DNA from: Haliotis asinina
Taxonomy: Eukaryota; Mollusca; Gastropoda; Lepetellida; Haliotidae
NCBI RefSeq assembly: GCF_037392515.1
Contig: NW_027133918.1
Coordinates: 62,001 to 126,000, forward strand
Direction of reading: 5' to 3'
DNA length: 64,000 nucleotides
Positions within the stretch are counted from its first letter, which is position 1. The number at the start of each line of letters is the position of its first letter. Position numbers and translations under genes: made by a program. Shown here piece after piece: positions 22,990-34,554 of this stretch. The notes under the pieces were generated by a model. The model saw only the letters and a list, made by a program, of their open reading frames with translations. It had not been told where the DNA came from and made no database searches.

Positions 22990-23976
22990 CTACATAGTCC
23001 TTGCCTGCTCGAATGTTTTCCTTTGTAGTCCTGGAACAAATATGTATGATTGCTGACCATGATTTCGGAGAATTCTTCCCATCTGACCACAGCTTTTTCT
23101 TAGAATGTTTTCTGCCTCAGCAGTTGTCACCCTTGGAACTGGGCGTGGTGTGATTGGGCAGCTCCAGGGGTCATGCATAAGTCTGGACATCCTCCCACCC
23201 TGAGCTATACTTGCAGTCATCTCAGCCTCCGGCTTGACCCGCGGAACTGGACGTGAGGACAGAGGCATTCGCCCATAGCAGTGCATCAGTCTTTTCATTC
23301 GCTTGCCCTTATCGAGTTCTGCTGATTGTTCTGCTTCAGGTTTAACACGAGCGGGTTTTCGTGGCGTCTTCTCGTTTTTGCCATACTTATGGATGATATT
23401 ATTCATCCGCTTACCCTTACTCACTTCAGCTATTTCTTCGGCCTCCGGTTTGACGCGAGGAACAGCTCGAGACGATGAAGGCATCATGGCATACTTGTGA
23501 ACAAGGTTATACATCCTCCCGCCTTTGTGAATAGATGCTGTTTCCTCAGCTTCTGGCTTGACCCTTGCAACTCGAGGCGTAGGTCCGTGTTCCCCATACT
23601 CATGGACAATAACCTTCATCCTCTTGCCTCTGCTGACTGAGGCAATGCCCTGTGCCTCCGACTTTATTCTAGGTGGTGCGGAAAAGGACCTTGAAGTTGC
23701 TGTGCCGTTTAGGAGAGGGGTCACCCTCCCATTACGTCCGAGGTTACAGTTGTCTCTTGAAGCTGATGTGGGACAACGAGGTTTGGGCCGGGGAGAAGAG
23801 TATCCTGCAATTCCTTTTCCAAAAGCCCATGCCTTGACCACCCCCCAGCCCCGGGTGTAGTTTGAGTGAGCCTCAGGTTTGACCCTGGGTACAGGGCGAG
23901 GGGTTCTATAAGAACTGTTTCGAACATCATGCCTTGGGTAGGAGGCTCGGTAGCTGGTCCTGGGCCACACAGGCAT
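22990..23976 (-). CDS. Basic 36-residue-repeat protein, 328 aa, unknown function
   Basis: A single open exon. A TAG lies in frame immediately before the ATG, which fixes the start. A possible splice acceptor (TTTCAG) ends at 23998, so a non-coding exon probably lies upstream. The protein has no signal peptide or membrane segment. From about residue 100 it consists of six 36-residue repeats, with a degenerate first copy near residue 25. The consensus is VPRVKPEAEE-A-(5)-G(K/G)RM-x-x-(L/I)-(M/V)-H-x-YG, followed by a variable (S/T)PR linker. Four central repeats keep RVKPEAE exactly and the last is eroded (VTTAEAEN). It is rich in Arg, Lys and Pro. Periodic basic motifs of this type are seen in cytoskeletal or ciliary proteins, but I do not recognise the family and give no function. 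Confidence 0.75.
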   Translation of the reverse strand: MPVWPRTSYRASYPRHDVRNSSYRTPRPVPRVKPEAHSNYTRGWGVVKAWAFGKGIAGYSSPRPKPRCPTSASRDNCNLGRNGRVTPLLNGTATSRSFSAPPRIKSEAQGIASVSRGKRMKVIVHEYGEHGPTPRVARVKPEAEETASIHKGGRMYNLVHKYAMMPSSSRAVPRVKPEAEEIAEVSKGKRMNNIIHKYGKNEKTPRKPARVKPEAEQSAELDKGKRMKRLMHCYGRMPLSSRPVPRVKPEAEMTASIAQGGRMSRLMHDPWSCPITPRPVPRVTTAEAENILRKSCGQMGRILRNHGQQSYIFVPGLQRKTFEQARTM

Positions 23977-24129
23977 CTAGACGGTTCGTTTCGGATGCTG
24001 AAACCTGCGTGTGTATATAAAACAACCTTTAGTTTTCACGGCGTACAAAACACAAAGAGGTCATTCGTAAAATACTTTCTGAAAAGTAAAAGCACATGTA
24101 CGGCTCATTTTGTCCTTATAAACTGATTC

Positions 24130-26895
24130 CAAGGTATAAGCCGTCTTGCTGTGTTTTAACTCGAAACTTGGCTACTTCAGAATGAGGGTTGATATACGGG
24201 ATTGTTTGTCGGTTTAAGTGACAAATACGTCGTTCATCAGCTAACAAGTGAACACATGAACGACATACAGTGTTATCTCACTGTAGATAGAAAGAGGAAA
24301 TAACATCTTATGACATAAGTCTTGAAAAGAAATCATCTTGATAAATAGAGCTTGAACAATTGGATCTAAATGAGGTTATATACAAAATATCAAAATGTCA
24401 AGAAATTGATAAAAAATCTGGTATCATTTTGTAGACAAAAAGGGGCTCAAGTATAAAATCAAGTAATCTCGGCACTTGTTTCACAAAAACACTTTGATGC
24501 ATCATTGAAAAAATAACAAGATGTTTGTCATGCAATAACAGTATACAGTAACGCCACTCTTGATTAACTTTTAAAGGTATGTCACCAAACAGTATCCAAC
24601 TTATCTCCAATTTATATGGCATATCTAAATTAAATTTGATAAGGGAGATAACTCTTCTAATGTTTACTTCTGGATAAGTGCTTGTGTGGCCAAGACATCG
24701 TGTAATAGGACTAGAAGCAAGATTAAGTGAAATAACTGCTTAACGTTTAATACACAAATTCTACTGTCACATACGCTGTGCACACACACCACTGTATTCA
24801 ACCTCTTAAAAAGTGCATGCGATTGTTCACTGGTATGTTGCGTGGAGACCACGTATCGTTTAAACGTGTTTACACTGTCTAGAGCAGTGAGTCACGTGGT
24901 AACAGCGTTTAGAAGTTAGATCTAGTGTACGCGTGATTTAACTTGAATGGTAACGTGCATTACATGCACATATGCTTACTGACACTGTAACACTGCTAGT
25001 CTCTTAATCTGTGTAGCCTGCTGAATTCAGCATAACGCGTTTTTAAAAGGGTGAAAAAATTTCAAACAGTGAGTGTTTCATTAAATAAGGGACAACTGAA
25101 AACATGATACTAGGCACATTAATACCAGATAGATAAAATGAACAGTATTATTATTATTTATAAAAACCCGAGATTAATCACGGTCAAACATAAATAATGT
25201 CCATTTTCCTGAAAATACTTCAATTACTCTTTCGTTTAGGGTCTGTAAGTATTTGATAAGTAATTGCAACATATACATGGCAGAAAAATGGGGGTTGTGG
25301 GTGGGGGCTTCTTTTTCTTATGAGTGTGTTCTGCATCCGCCTATGAGGGAGACATGCCCTGGTTTCTGGTTTCATCCGTTTGGGTGAAAGAGTAAAGATT
25401 TCATTCATGACATCATCAAGCATCAGAATTACCCTTCTTGTGACACAGAACAATTTTATGTTATTGTTATGACATACTGACATTTCAAAATATCTACACT
25501 TGTGAGAACATTCTTTGAAAATCATCAACCGCGAAAACCATCGACTTAAGATTTGTGAAAATAAAGATCTACGCACGGGCTGCTACACTGAGGGGTAAAC
25601 ATATACAACATAAACACGAACTGACAACAGCTGTTGAAACATCTAACAGTAATCAACTGAAGGTGATTAAAATGTTAATTCTGCTATATAGTTTGGATTT
25701 TAGGGGATTTTGAACCAATTTAGGAAATATTCCCTTTTATTGCCTTTTCAAACTCCTGCATATTTTACCTCTATGTGTGCTAAGCCGTATGTGCTTCAGA
25801 TGTCATCAAGGGTGGATACAATTACAAGTAATAAGTTTCTTGATCTGCATCATTTAGGTATTGCATAGTTTTCGTTGAATGTATACCGAAAATAAAAAGA
25901 TAAGCACCAGCTTATTTCAAAACTAAGATATGAAGCTGTGTAAATGTTAGGCTGAGCTAATTGGGAAGACCAATCCATATTTAGAGAAGGTTCATCTGGT
26001 AACTGTGTTAGGGATGTCAGAATCATTTGCATTTACAATTAAAGGAAATATTATTACAGATATGATGACACTGCTTTTTAAATCAAAATATCTATTCCTG
26101 CTGTGTTTATACAAAACTATTAAATTTAGGTTTCACTTGTTAAAAGTGACAATCGTGTGACCATAATAACAGTCACCTCTGATTTTCACTTTCCAAAGAA
26201 AGTGACCTTTTTGAGGAAAACGAAATGCATGTGTTCCAAAAGCGGATGATCCTTTTGAAAGTGAAAGATAATTTCCATCATGGTTTTGTCTTTGAACTAA
26301 AAGTACTAAACCAAATTATGATAGCTCGTTTTTACTTAAAGATTTCCTATATACCAACTTATATTTTTGAAAAATATACTGCGCGGGGCGTAACTTTTTA
26401 ATGACGATATATAAAAGTTCAGATTCTATTTATGAACGCGTACTTTCAAACATACTTTGTGTCTTGTCACCTAAAAGAAACTCGAGTTTGGCAACGCCCT
26501 ACGGCTACGGCTACAGGGGATGTCATTGTGGGTTCAACAGTAGGATTAAAGCTCTGTTGAGATAATTAAAGTGTGATACTGAAGGAGCAGCCCTTATAAA
26601 GGTATTATTTAGTTCACAAATATTCTTGCAAACAAATCAATAGATATGAGGTATAAATGTTTGAAATGGTGCACTGGAGTATCGAACAATGGCTCACTTT
26701 AATGAGTTGGCGGTCATTTTGACTAATTTGATTCATGGCAATATAAAACTCAATCCACAGGAATACCGAGCACATGTACATAGAAACATGCTGATAAGCC
26801 TATCTCTATTTGTTAGCTGCCACACGACACACGAATCTTTGGTAAAAGACTGTAAGATGAATGTGTTGTTGAAAATGTTTTCTCAAGGTTATCTT
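24130..26895. other. Non-coding stretch
   Basis: Long AT-rich intergenic DNA. Open frames at 24398-24622, 25220-25576 and 26689-26913 have no domains, and the last runs straight into a SINE. No RNA gene seen. Confidence 0.4.
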
Positions 26896-26898
26896 GAC

Positions 26899-27062
26899 GG
26901 GGCGGTAGGATAGCCTAGTGGTTAAAGCGTTCGCTCGTCACGCCTGAGACCTGGGTTCGTTGCGGCGTATGGGTACAATGTGTGAGGCCATTTTCCAGTG
27001 TCCCCTGCCATGATATTGCTGGAATATGGCTAAAAGCGATATAAAACTACTCCCACTCACTA
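26899..27062 (+). mobile_element. tRNA-derived SINE (SINE2), full length
   Basis: The head GGGGCGGTAGGATAGCCTAG is followed by TGGTTAAAGCG and CTGGGTTCG, an A-box and B-box arrangement typical of tRNA-derived SINEs. The 3' part has GATATTGCTGGAATATGGC and then ATAAAACTACTCCCACTCAC. It is not a functional tRNA gene. Confidence 0.85.
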
Positions 27063-27259
27063 CCAGCATTGACAATCCCCGTACAGAGACTCTTACAAAT
27101 GTTTTTGCACTGTGACACGATCAACAGTATTTCGATTGTGCTCTCACTGATCGTTCGGCGATTATGGCGATCGATTTAACGAAAATGCAACCGCAAATTT
27201 GAAGGGAATGTACTCAAGTTAATTCCATAATTACACGAGAATGTTACGGAATGTCAACC

Positions 27260-27392
27260 CGTGAGTGAGCGTATGTGCACGTTATTGCCATACCCCGCGT
27301 AGCAATATCCCAGCAATGTGGTGAGTCGAACTCGAACCTACGGCGAGACGAGCGAACGCATTACCTCCTTGGCTACTCGACTGTCCTCTTCT
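27260..27392 (-). mobile_element. SINE2 copy, antisense, truncated
   Basis: It starts with GTGAGTGAGCG, carries AGCAATATCCCAGCAATGTG and ends at the reversed tRNA-like head (GCTACTCGACTGTCCTC). An internal part between the B box and the tail is shortened. Confidence 0.7.
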
Positions 27393-27394
27393 AA

Positions 27395-30205
27395 CGGGAA
27401 TGCCAGCTGCCACCGTTATCACACAGCCTTCTGAGATAACTGAGATGCTTGATAATGGAGGAAAACGTAGTTGGTGAAAACAACAGCAATTACCTCCCAA
27501 TTTCGGTGGAAAGCGATGAAACCTGAGCGAGTGTTCCATGGATGTACTTGTGGGGTAGACTGAGGAAAACTCCCTAAAGATGTAGTGCCAATGGAGACAA
27601 ACCAAGGTGGAGATTTGAGCGGTGTAAATTGATCGTCTGCTATGGGTTGGATACGAAAACGTTCGCTGTTACAGTTATGTGGTCTGTTAGCGAAGCGCTT
27701 CTGGTGTACATACCTAAGGGAAGTTGATGAAAGTTCACGTCATGTTGATATTTATTTAGATAAAGAAGATACGTATACTAGACAAAAATAGTTAGCGATA
27801 AATGCAAATTTTGAAATTTTGAATAATCATCTATTTATTAATTGTCACACTGGTAAAACATGAATCATAAAAATACCAATATCCCTAACTTATTTTGTTC
27901 AGTACATATCAATAGAGGTAGTCCACATAACGCTGACTCCCTTCAACGTCGCATCCATGCATTGCATAAGGAAGTAGGCAACATTGCAAAATGGCGAGTG
28001 AAAGAATGGCTTCATGGAAGTACACCGTGAACCCGACCACCTACAGGACGACACATCATTTAAACTGGTTTCAAAATTGGAAAGAGTGTGTAAAAGATCC
28101 CGTGGTCATGTATCAATCTGAAAATAACGAGACAGCTTGGAGAATAATCATCAAGAAGAACATTTGCATTTGTGTTAGCGAACTAGATGCAGACCACAGA
28201 CGTAACCATGCAGAGGAACTCTTGTCGATCTGTTACTGTTAGGAAGTTACTAAACTGATTCGTCAACTTTAAAGGGTTGTATGCTTGAAGCAGATAGTGA
28301 ACAAACCCATACATGTCGCTTGTCAGAAGAGGAACAAGTGGACAAATACTTTGGACTAGTTATGAATAATAATTATGTGTGCGTTAGATAGACGGATGAA
28401 TATTGTACCCAATTACTCGTCACTGAATGATTCCTTATATTTTGTACCCTACCAACGTCAAGATTTCCGCAACTCGCATTTGAAAACCCCGGAATAGTTG
28501 GGCTGCTATTGTTGTCACTAACTCCTACTCTTTTCTCTACTCTTGGTAACTCAGAAGAGAATCACACAGTGCTGTGAACAGTTCGTCCATGTATATCGTC
28601 ATGACGTCCATATTCGGTTGATGCATCTAGGTATCGATACTAAGCTGAGGAACTGACATGTCGGCGACGTTATGGGTTGAATCAATTTAGATGCAGAACA
28701 TTACACAACTGGTGGACAATCCCGGTGATTCGCCAATCCCGGTGTCTGGATTTACTTCCACAGCATCATCGGTAAGGCTTTCATTGTGATTCTGCAGACC
28801 TCGCCACCCCTAGAACATGTCAGTGATCAGATCTTTTTTTTCTTTTTGTATCAATGTCGCTGCTTGTGTCACTACCACAGCCAGTATTATATCCCCATGT
28901 GATGACACTCGGGTTGGTTCCCCTGGACAGGTACACATACAAAAATGTATTTGTCTTCAATTATTGAAAACTTGCTTACCTCTTTAAAGAATGAGTATGC
29001 CTTCAGTATTTTAAATAGAATCCCTGAAGTGTAAGTTTGTTTGGCTCTGTCTTGTATAACACCGAAACAACTTGCAGAAGCACGAAACCCTAATCCGCGG
29101 TTAATCTCACTGGGTCAGAGGTAGAGTTCAATCTCTGTTGTAAGGACACAGCGATATTTGACCACATTACTATAGTACTGCTACGGGTACAATGCCCAGG
29201 GTATTGATTTGTGTGGTAATCTTAAACCATATTCTACACAGGACAAGTGACGGAAAATAGAAACGTTATGCCTAAAGTAGTGTGTGTGACTCTGGGTATG
29301 GCGACTGCACAAATAAATGTGTTTAAGACTTAACCAAACAACGAAATATGACAAAAAATTAATTGTCGCCCTTCGTTTGACAAGAGAGCATATGATTACA
29401 CCTGCGTGCGTTTCCCTGTGGCAAGGTGGATTCGTTTGTAACTTGACCAACAATAACCGCCGCTGTTCAATGGTCCTTGTATTCAGAGTCTGTCCTACGA
29501 CGATAGTCAAGGAGCATTGTTTTGTTTTTGTTTTGTTTTTTTGTTGTTGTTTTTTTTTCAATTTTGCTGAGTACAGGGCAGAGTTAACAGTTACTGTTCA
29601 GTTCTACCTGATGATGGGGGCCATGGCAAGCCCTTAAACGTTGTACTGCAGAGTGAAAAAGAAGATGTAACTCAGAAAAATCTTCTAGAATGCAAGTCAA
29701 GCATCTAAGAATGACATTCTCACGGAATAACCGTAGAGTGTCAAATCAACATCACAAGCCAACACGGTGTGAAGATTAACAACATAAGTTTATTAAAATA
29801 GTATCACAACACACACACACTTACACACCTTGCATAACCCCTACAAGTAAACCTTATTGACCCACTCAAACTACAGTCTAAGTTTCATTTGACTTTCAAT
29901 CGCACCTTCCAAACGCTCATTTCATAACACTTCATCTCCCACGTACTACCAAAGTTCTACGTTGCATACCCTCACTTTATGTGTACACAAACACAACTGC
30001 ACGTTACTTTATATAAAGGACTAAACAAAAATGTCTACATGTTTATTACATGCATTATTATTCATTTCTGTGACAACAGATCATACTTGAATTATGTGAT
30101 TCATGCTAGCATATACACAATATCTATCTGTGTCAGCACATGAACATCAAACTGATTAAAATGTTCAGTGACAGGATGGCACATATAACTGACCGTTCAT
30201 GTCAC
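27395..30205. other. Non-coding stretch
   Basis: No gene supported. An 83-codon open frame at 27991-28242 starts with a fair ATG context but shows no domain or homologue I recognise. A poly-T/GTTTT tract lies at 29518-29560 and a CA microsatellite at about 29808-29820. Confidence 0.4.
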
Positions 30206-30210
30206 ACACA

Positions 30211-30302
30211 CAGTGAGTGAGTGAGTTAAAATTTATCGTCACATCGGCAATATTGCAGTCATATAGTGACGAGAAATGTTGTAGATACACAATATATATA
30301 AG
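30211..30302 (-). mobile_element. LINE 3' tail, part 1
   Basis: (GTGA)n tail, then the perfect stem CGTCAC (30237-30242) and GTGACG (30266-30271) enclosing a loop with GGCAATATTGCAGTCATAT. It is the same tail as at 20398-20450. The rest of the 3' UTR continues after a nested insertion at about 33040-33165. Confidence 0.75.
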
Positions 30303-30364
30303 TAATTAAAGGTCACATGCAACGAGAAAATGAAACATAACTAAAACACAATTATCTTGTCTAT

Positions 30365-31355
30365 ACGACTTAATGGACGACAGTGATACACTTCAGATTC
30401 CAGGATTACTATTGCTTATAGAGTTTGAAAATGCATTTGATTCGGTAGACAGGAGATTTAAGATAAACGCACTTAAGATGTTTCAACTTTGGAGAGAGTA
30501 TTCAAAAGAGTATGCTACGTTTTTCAACAGATATTGAATCAAGCGTGTTAGTTAATGGTTTTGCAAACACATTTTTCCCTGTTACAAGAGGCTGTCGCCA
30601 GGGAGATCCGATATCACCATATATCTTCATTTTGTGCGTTGAAATATTGGCTATATTGATAAGAAGTGAAAAGAAACCATTAAAGGTATTAGAATTGGCA
30701 ACGTGGAACATATTCTAGAACAATTTGCAGATGATAATACTATATCTTTGGATGGGTCGGAGAAACGCCTATATGGTGTTATGAATACTCTATACTTTTT
30801 TGAAGGATTTTCTGGATTTAGAGTAAATGTAGAGAAGACTAAATTAATTTGGATTGGGTCAAAAAAGAGATCTAAGTACAAGCTATGTAAAGAGTGAAAT
30901 TTGGATTGGAGTCAGACACATTTTAAACTACATTTCAGTATAGATTTAGAAGAAATGGTAAACTTAAACTATGAAGAGAAATTTAATAGTATTAAAAAGG
31001 AAAAGAAACAAAGGTCAACTAGACATTTAACACCTATGGGTAGAAATACTGTTCTGAAATCTTTATTATTACCTAAGATGAACCATTTGTTTGTTTCTCT
31101 ACCTAACCCTTCAGATGAACAGCTAAATATTCTTCAGAAGAAATGCTTTCATTTCATATGGCAGGGTAAGATAGATCGAGTGAAAAGAAGTGTTATGATG
31201 CAACCACCTAAATATGGAGAAATTAAAGTACCTGACGTTAGATTAACTATATTATCACAAATACTATCATACATAAAAAGATTGTACAGCAAGTCATATT
31301 GGTTCAAAAATGCTGGAACTTTCATCCAAGGAATACATACTTTGTGGTTAGCCTA
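30365..31355 (+). mobile_element. Truncated LINE, reverse-transcriptase domain (L1/Tx1-like)
   Basis: RT motifs in order: GLLLLIEFENAFDSVDR (near 30405), TRGCRQGDPISPYIF (near 30590), EQFADDNTISLDG (near 30720, with ADD in place of the usual YADD), FRVNVEKTKLIWIGSKK (near 30820). The C-terminal thumb-like segment LTPMGRNTVLKSLLLPK lies near 31030. Frame changes near 30530 and 30690 and a stop near 30895 break it. Both the 5' end (endonuclease, ORF1) and the 3' end are missing. Up to about 60 bp may continue after the Tc1 insertion at 32868. Confidence 0.8.
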
Positions 31356-32867
31356 CTGAACATCATTGAAAACGCACCACCTGTAAATTTTGAAATAAGG
31401 CAATAGAATCTTTTGGAAATGGAAAATTAATGGTGGGAATTTTGATAATAACACACTAGATCGTAAATAACGCTCTACAGTAAAAAACGGATCGTTCGAA
31501 CACATCATCGAACACATCACATGAAAACAACAAAATTCATGCACATCACACACGAAGGGCACAAATTCCATGCAGAAAGCATGCTGTTCAGGGGTATAAA
31601 TGACCTTCGGCACAAAACCGTTCTCATTTTCGCAGTACTTTTGTAAGTAAAGTTTTTTCGCCATGCCAAGATTGTCACCAGAGGAACGAGAACAGGCCTT
31701 GGGTATGTTGCAGGTCGGCGCTTCAAGCAGAAACATTGCACGACGATTTGGGTGTCATCATTCGACCATTCTGAGGCTTGCTAACAGATACCAACAAACA
31801 GGAACCAGCAGGGACCGGCAACGCCCAGGTCAGGCACGTGTTACCACCCCTCGTCAAGATCGAGACATTGTACGGCGCCATATTCGGGATCGAACCTTGC
31901 CCGCTGCCAGAACCGCCAACGCTGTCCAGGGTCGACGTGGTTTGATCAGCGCTTCCACCGTCCGACGCCGTCTCCGTGCGGCAGGGTTACGTTGTCGACG
32001 CCCTTACGTTGGACCCATCCTGACTGACAGGCATCGCCGTGAACGCCGACAATGGGCTCAACAGCATCGTGTGTGGTTGTTACGACGTTGGCATGGTGTG
32101 GTGTTCTCCGACGAGTCGCGTTTTCACTTGCGAAATGCTGACGGGCGTCTACGGGTATGGCGTCGACGGGGTGAACGTTATCATCAGGATTGTGTTGTGC
32201 AAACCGATCGGTGGGGTGGAGGCAGCATTATGGTGTGGGGAAGGATAAGTTATCACCACAGAACCGCTCTGATTGTTTGTCGTGGCAGAGTGAATGCCGT
32301 TTACTACCGTGACAACATTCTTCAGAACAACGTCGTTCCCTTCTTTCACCAGCATCAAGATCTGCACACATTTCAACATGACAATGCACGAGCCCACACT
32401 GCACGTGTTTCGATACAGTATCTGGCTAACAACAACATTCCTCTACTTCATTGGCCTGCATTGTCACCAGATTTGTCACCCATCGAACACTTGTGGGATT
32501 ACATCGGCCAACGCCTCGCACGTCGTCCGCAGATCAACAACCTTGGGGAACTCGACAATGCCTTGCAGCAAGAGTGGAATGCAGTGCCTCAGGACTTTAT
32601 TCAGAGACTTATCCGTTCAATGAGGAGACGTTGCACAGCTTGTGTTGCTGCTAACGGGGGTCATACACGCTACTGACTTTCCATTTTGACCCCATCTTTA
32701 TTTCATTGTCAGCTGCATTAAATCTTCACTGTTTTGCTTGATTGTTTTTTGCTTCTTTTCTTTATCAAACATTGGTCTACACAAATATGTAAAATTTACA
32801 TAGATTGCTCACTTCTGCTCTTAGAAATCCACAATTTTAGGGGTGGTGCGTTTTCAATGATGTTCAG
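31356..32867 (+). mobile_element. Tc1/mariner-type DNA transposon, apparently intact (1512 bp)
   Basis: Perfect 26-bp or longer terminal inverted repeats (starting CTGAACATCATTGAAAACGC) bound the element. They are flanked by TA at 31354-31355 and 32868-32869, the expected Tc1 target duplication. One uninterrupted 337-codon transposase frame lies inside. The element interrupts a LINE. The intact frame and perfect ends point to recent insertion. Confidence 0.95.
31663..32676 (+). CDS. Tc1-like transposase, DD34E, 337 aa
   Basis: Cut-and-paste transposase that binds the element's inverted repeats and moves it into TA sites. Residues 1-120 form a paired-type helix-turn-helix DNA-binding region (MPRLSPEEREQALGML, then SRNIARRFGCHHSTILRLAN). 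A second arginine-rich helix-turn-helix follows (ISASTVRRRLRAAGL). The catalytic triad is complete: D in FSDESRFHL (about residue 148), D in FQHDNARAHTAR (about 239), E in LSPIEHLWD (about 274). Thirty-four residues separate the last two, the Tc1 signature. A GGGSIMVWGRIS motif lies between. Length is usual for Tc1 (about 340). No stop or frameshift is seen, so it could be active. GC content is above the surroundings, consistent with a recent arrival. Confidence 0.95.
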   Translation: MPRLSPEEREQALGMLQVGASSRNIARRFGCHHSTILRLANRYQQTGTSRDRQRPGQARVTTPRQDRDIVRRHIRDRTLPAARTANAVQGRRGLISASTVRRRLRAAGLRCRRPYVGPILTDRHRRERRQWAQQHRVWLLRRWHGVVFSDESRFHLRNADGRLRVWRRRGERYHQDCVVQTDRWGGGSIMVWGRISYHHRTALIVCRGRVNAVYYRDNILQNNVVPFFHQHQDLHTFQHDNARAHTARVSIQYLANNNIPLLHWPALSPDLSPIEHLWDYIGQRLARRPQINNLGELDNALQQEWNAVPQDFIQRLIRSMRRRCTACVAANGGHTRY

Positions 32868-33039
32868 TATATATAAATACTACTTTCGTGCCGCACATTA
32901 TTAATAGGGATGTTATATTGTAACGACGGCTTCCGATTGGCTGGTTCATTTGCTGAGGGCTCATTGTGTGTATAGAAAGATGATCTGTACTAGCTAGCAT
33001 GTATTTTGAAGAACAGAAAATTTTAGACTATGCAATGTA

Positions 33040-33165
33040 GAAATGGGCTATTGATCACCAACAGCAGAAGGTAGATCCCCATATTAGGGGCCATGGGGAC
33101 TTAAAGTACCTTTGCTACCTGCATGGACCCAAGCTGGATTTACACCATCCCTTCAGCCATTGTGA
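33040..33165 (-). mobile_element. LINE 3' UTR, part 2
   Basis: AGAAGGTAGATCCCCATATTA through CTGCATGGACC and CTGGATTTACACCATCCC matches 20695-20790. Together with 30211-30302 it makes one LINE tail that a nested insertion has split. Confidence 0.7.
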
Positions 33166-34550
33166 TAGAAGACAAAAATAGCCCTTAACACACATATTTT
33201 ACAATTAAAAAGGTGGATATTTTAAATATACTCCGAATGTATGTCACACATACAGATGTCACTAAACAATATTACCAGTATATGGTGCTTACACTCGGAA
33301 ACTATAGCAATACATGTATGCCTTCAACATTTCTTTGTTAACCTATTTGACTATTGCAAACAATCCTTAAAATTGACGATAAATAACTATTATAGGAATT
33401 GTAGTATAACGCTGTTATCAAATTCACACTTCCACGCAAACCATACAATTTCCATGAATACTCACATTCACAGAAAAATGTTTCACAAAGTCGTACACGT
33501 AAAACAGTGACAACCAAATAACAGAGATCATAAACAATATTCTTCCACCTCCATATTACGCCCAAGTGACCATGAAATGTTCCACAAATATAGGACCTAA
33601 CAGCAATCAAGAACTCTAATGATAATGCATAAATGTGCTTGTATCCATGCGACCAAATATGACTAGAAACACGCATAGTCCGACGTTGACGCTCTCCGAA
33701 CTGTCTGTGCACCGAGACAACCGCCTCATCAGCCTACGCAGGAAACGTGCGCGTATTACAGACGGACAGATAAAGTCTCACCTCGTGTTTATAATGTAAC
33801 ACAATAGACAGGTCATTAAATATAGACTATCACCAGCCACCCGTTGATGGTTATGAGAGACTATATGTACAAAGTAAAATACAGTTTGAATAAATACATG
33901 GTACTAAAAAGCAATACTGATTAAATGTACAGTATACACTTTAAATAGAGAATACCTATCATGATGTAAAATACTGTGCCGTTTTTCCAAGCAAAATTTG
34001 CAGGTTTTGGCTGCTAGAAAGAACATCTCGACCTTGGACATGATAAAACCAGGGATACTCTACAAAACTTGTCAATATCACTCAATCTTTTAAAATCATA
34101 ACATATTTCTTCACATTTGACTGAAAGACTGTTAAATCATAACATATTTCTTCACATTTGACTGAAAGACTGTTTGTATCTGGTGTAACCTCAAAATAAA
34201 GCGTACATTGGGCACAACAAGTAGACGCGACGCCAGAGTGGAACATGGCATGCGCTCGGCGGTACGACCAGGGTAGGTTACTGTGTAGAATACCGCTCAG
34301 CTCATAAGGACTGTAACAGTCTCAACTTGTTCTTCCTATCCCCTCACTTACTATTCCCCTGTTGTCAGGGCAATAGCTTATGTTTTTAGGAGAGGTGCAA
34401 TTCCTTCACATTTGCTGTAATTCCTTCAATTACTTAGGGGGGCATGAATATATACCCTTGGAAATTGAATTGGCGCACAGGGCCGGCTTCAAGATAGCGT
34501 TGTAAGCCCGCTAGCAATCAGCGGCGTTTTTTTCATGCACTGATGTACAT
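33166..34550. other. Non-coding stretch
   Basis: No gene supported. A minus-strand open frame of 124 codons (33338-33712) lacks domains. A 42-bp direct repeat lies at about 34088-34172 (AAATCATAACATATTTCTTC twice). Confidence 0.4.
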
Positions 34551-34554
34551 TCAG

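Larger units (their letters stand above)
30303..32985 (+). repeat. Dispersed repeat copy 2 (split by LINE and Tc1)
   Basis: The left flank (30310-30350) matches 1155-1197 and the right flank (32928-32985) matches 1380-1455. Everything between is a LINE fragment carrying a Tc1 element. Confidence 0.65.

Noticed and set aside
24398-24622. A 74-residue minus-strand protein
   Set aside because: The text resembles a dispersed non-coding repeat and the frame has no recognisable domain.
26899-26965. A tRNA gene
   Set aside because: A- and B-box motifs are present, but the sequence is the head of SINE2, found many times here, and does not form a full cloverleaf.
27991-28242. An 83-residue protein gene
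   Set aside because: There is a fair start context but no domain, homologue, signal or splice context. Such open lengths are expected by chance in this much DNA.
29181-29637. Overlapping open frames of more than 100 codons on both strands
   Set aside because: They depend on a poly-T/poly-A tract and low-complexity residues and show no conserved motif.
33338-33712. A 124-residue minus-strand gene
   Set aside because: There is no domain, the composition is that of non-coding AT-rich DNA, and an overlapping frame exists on the other strand.
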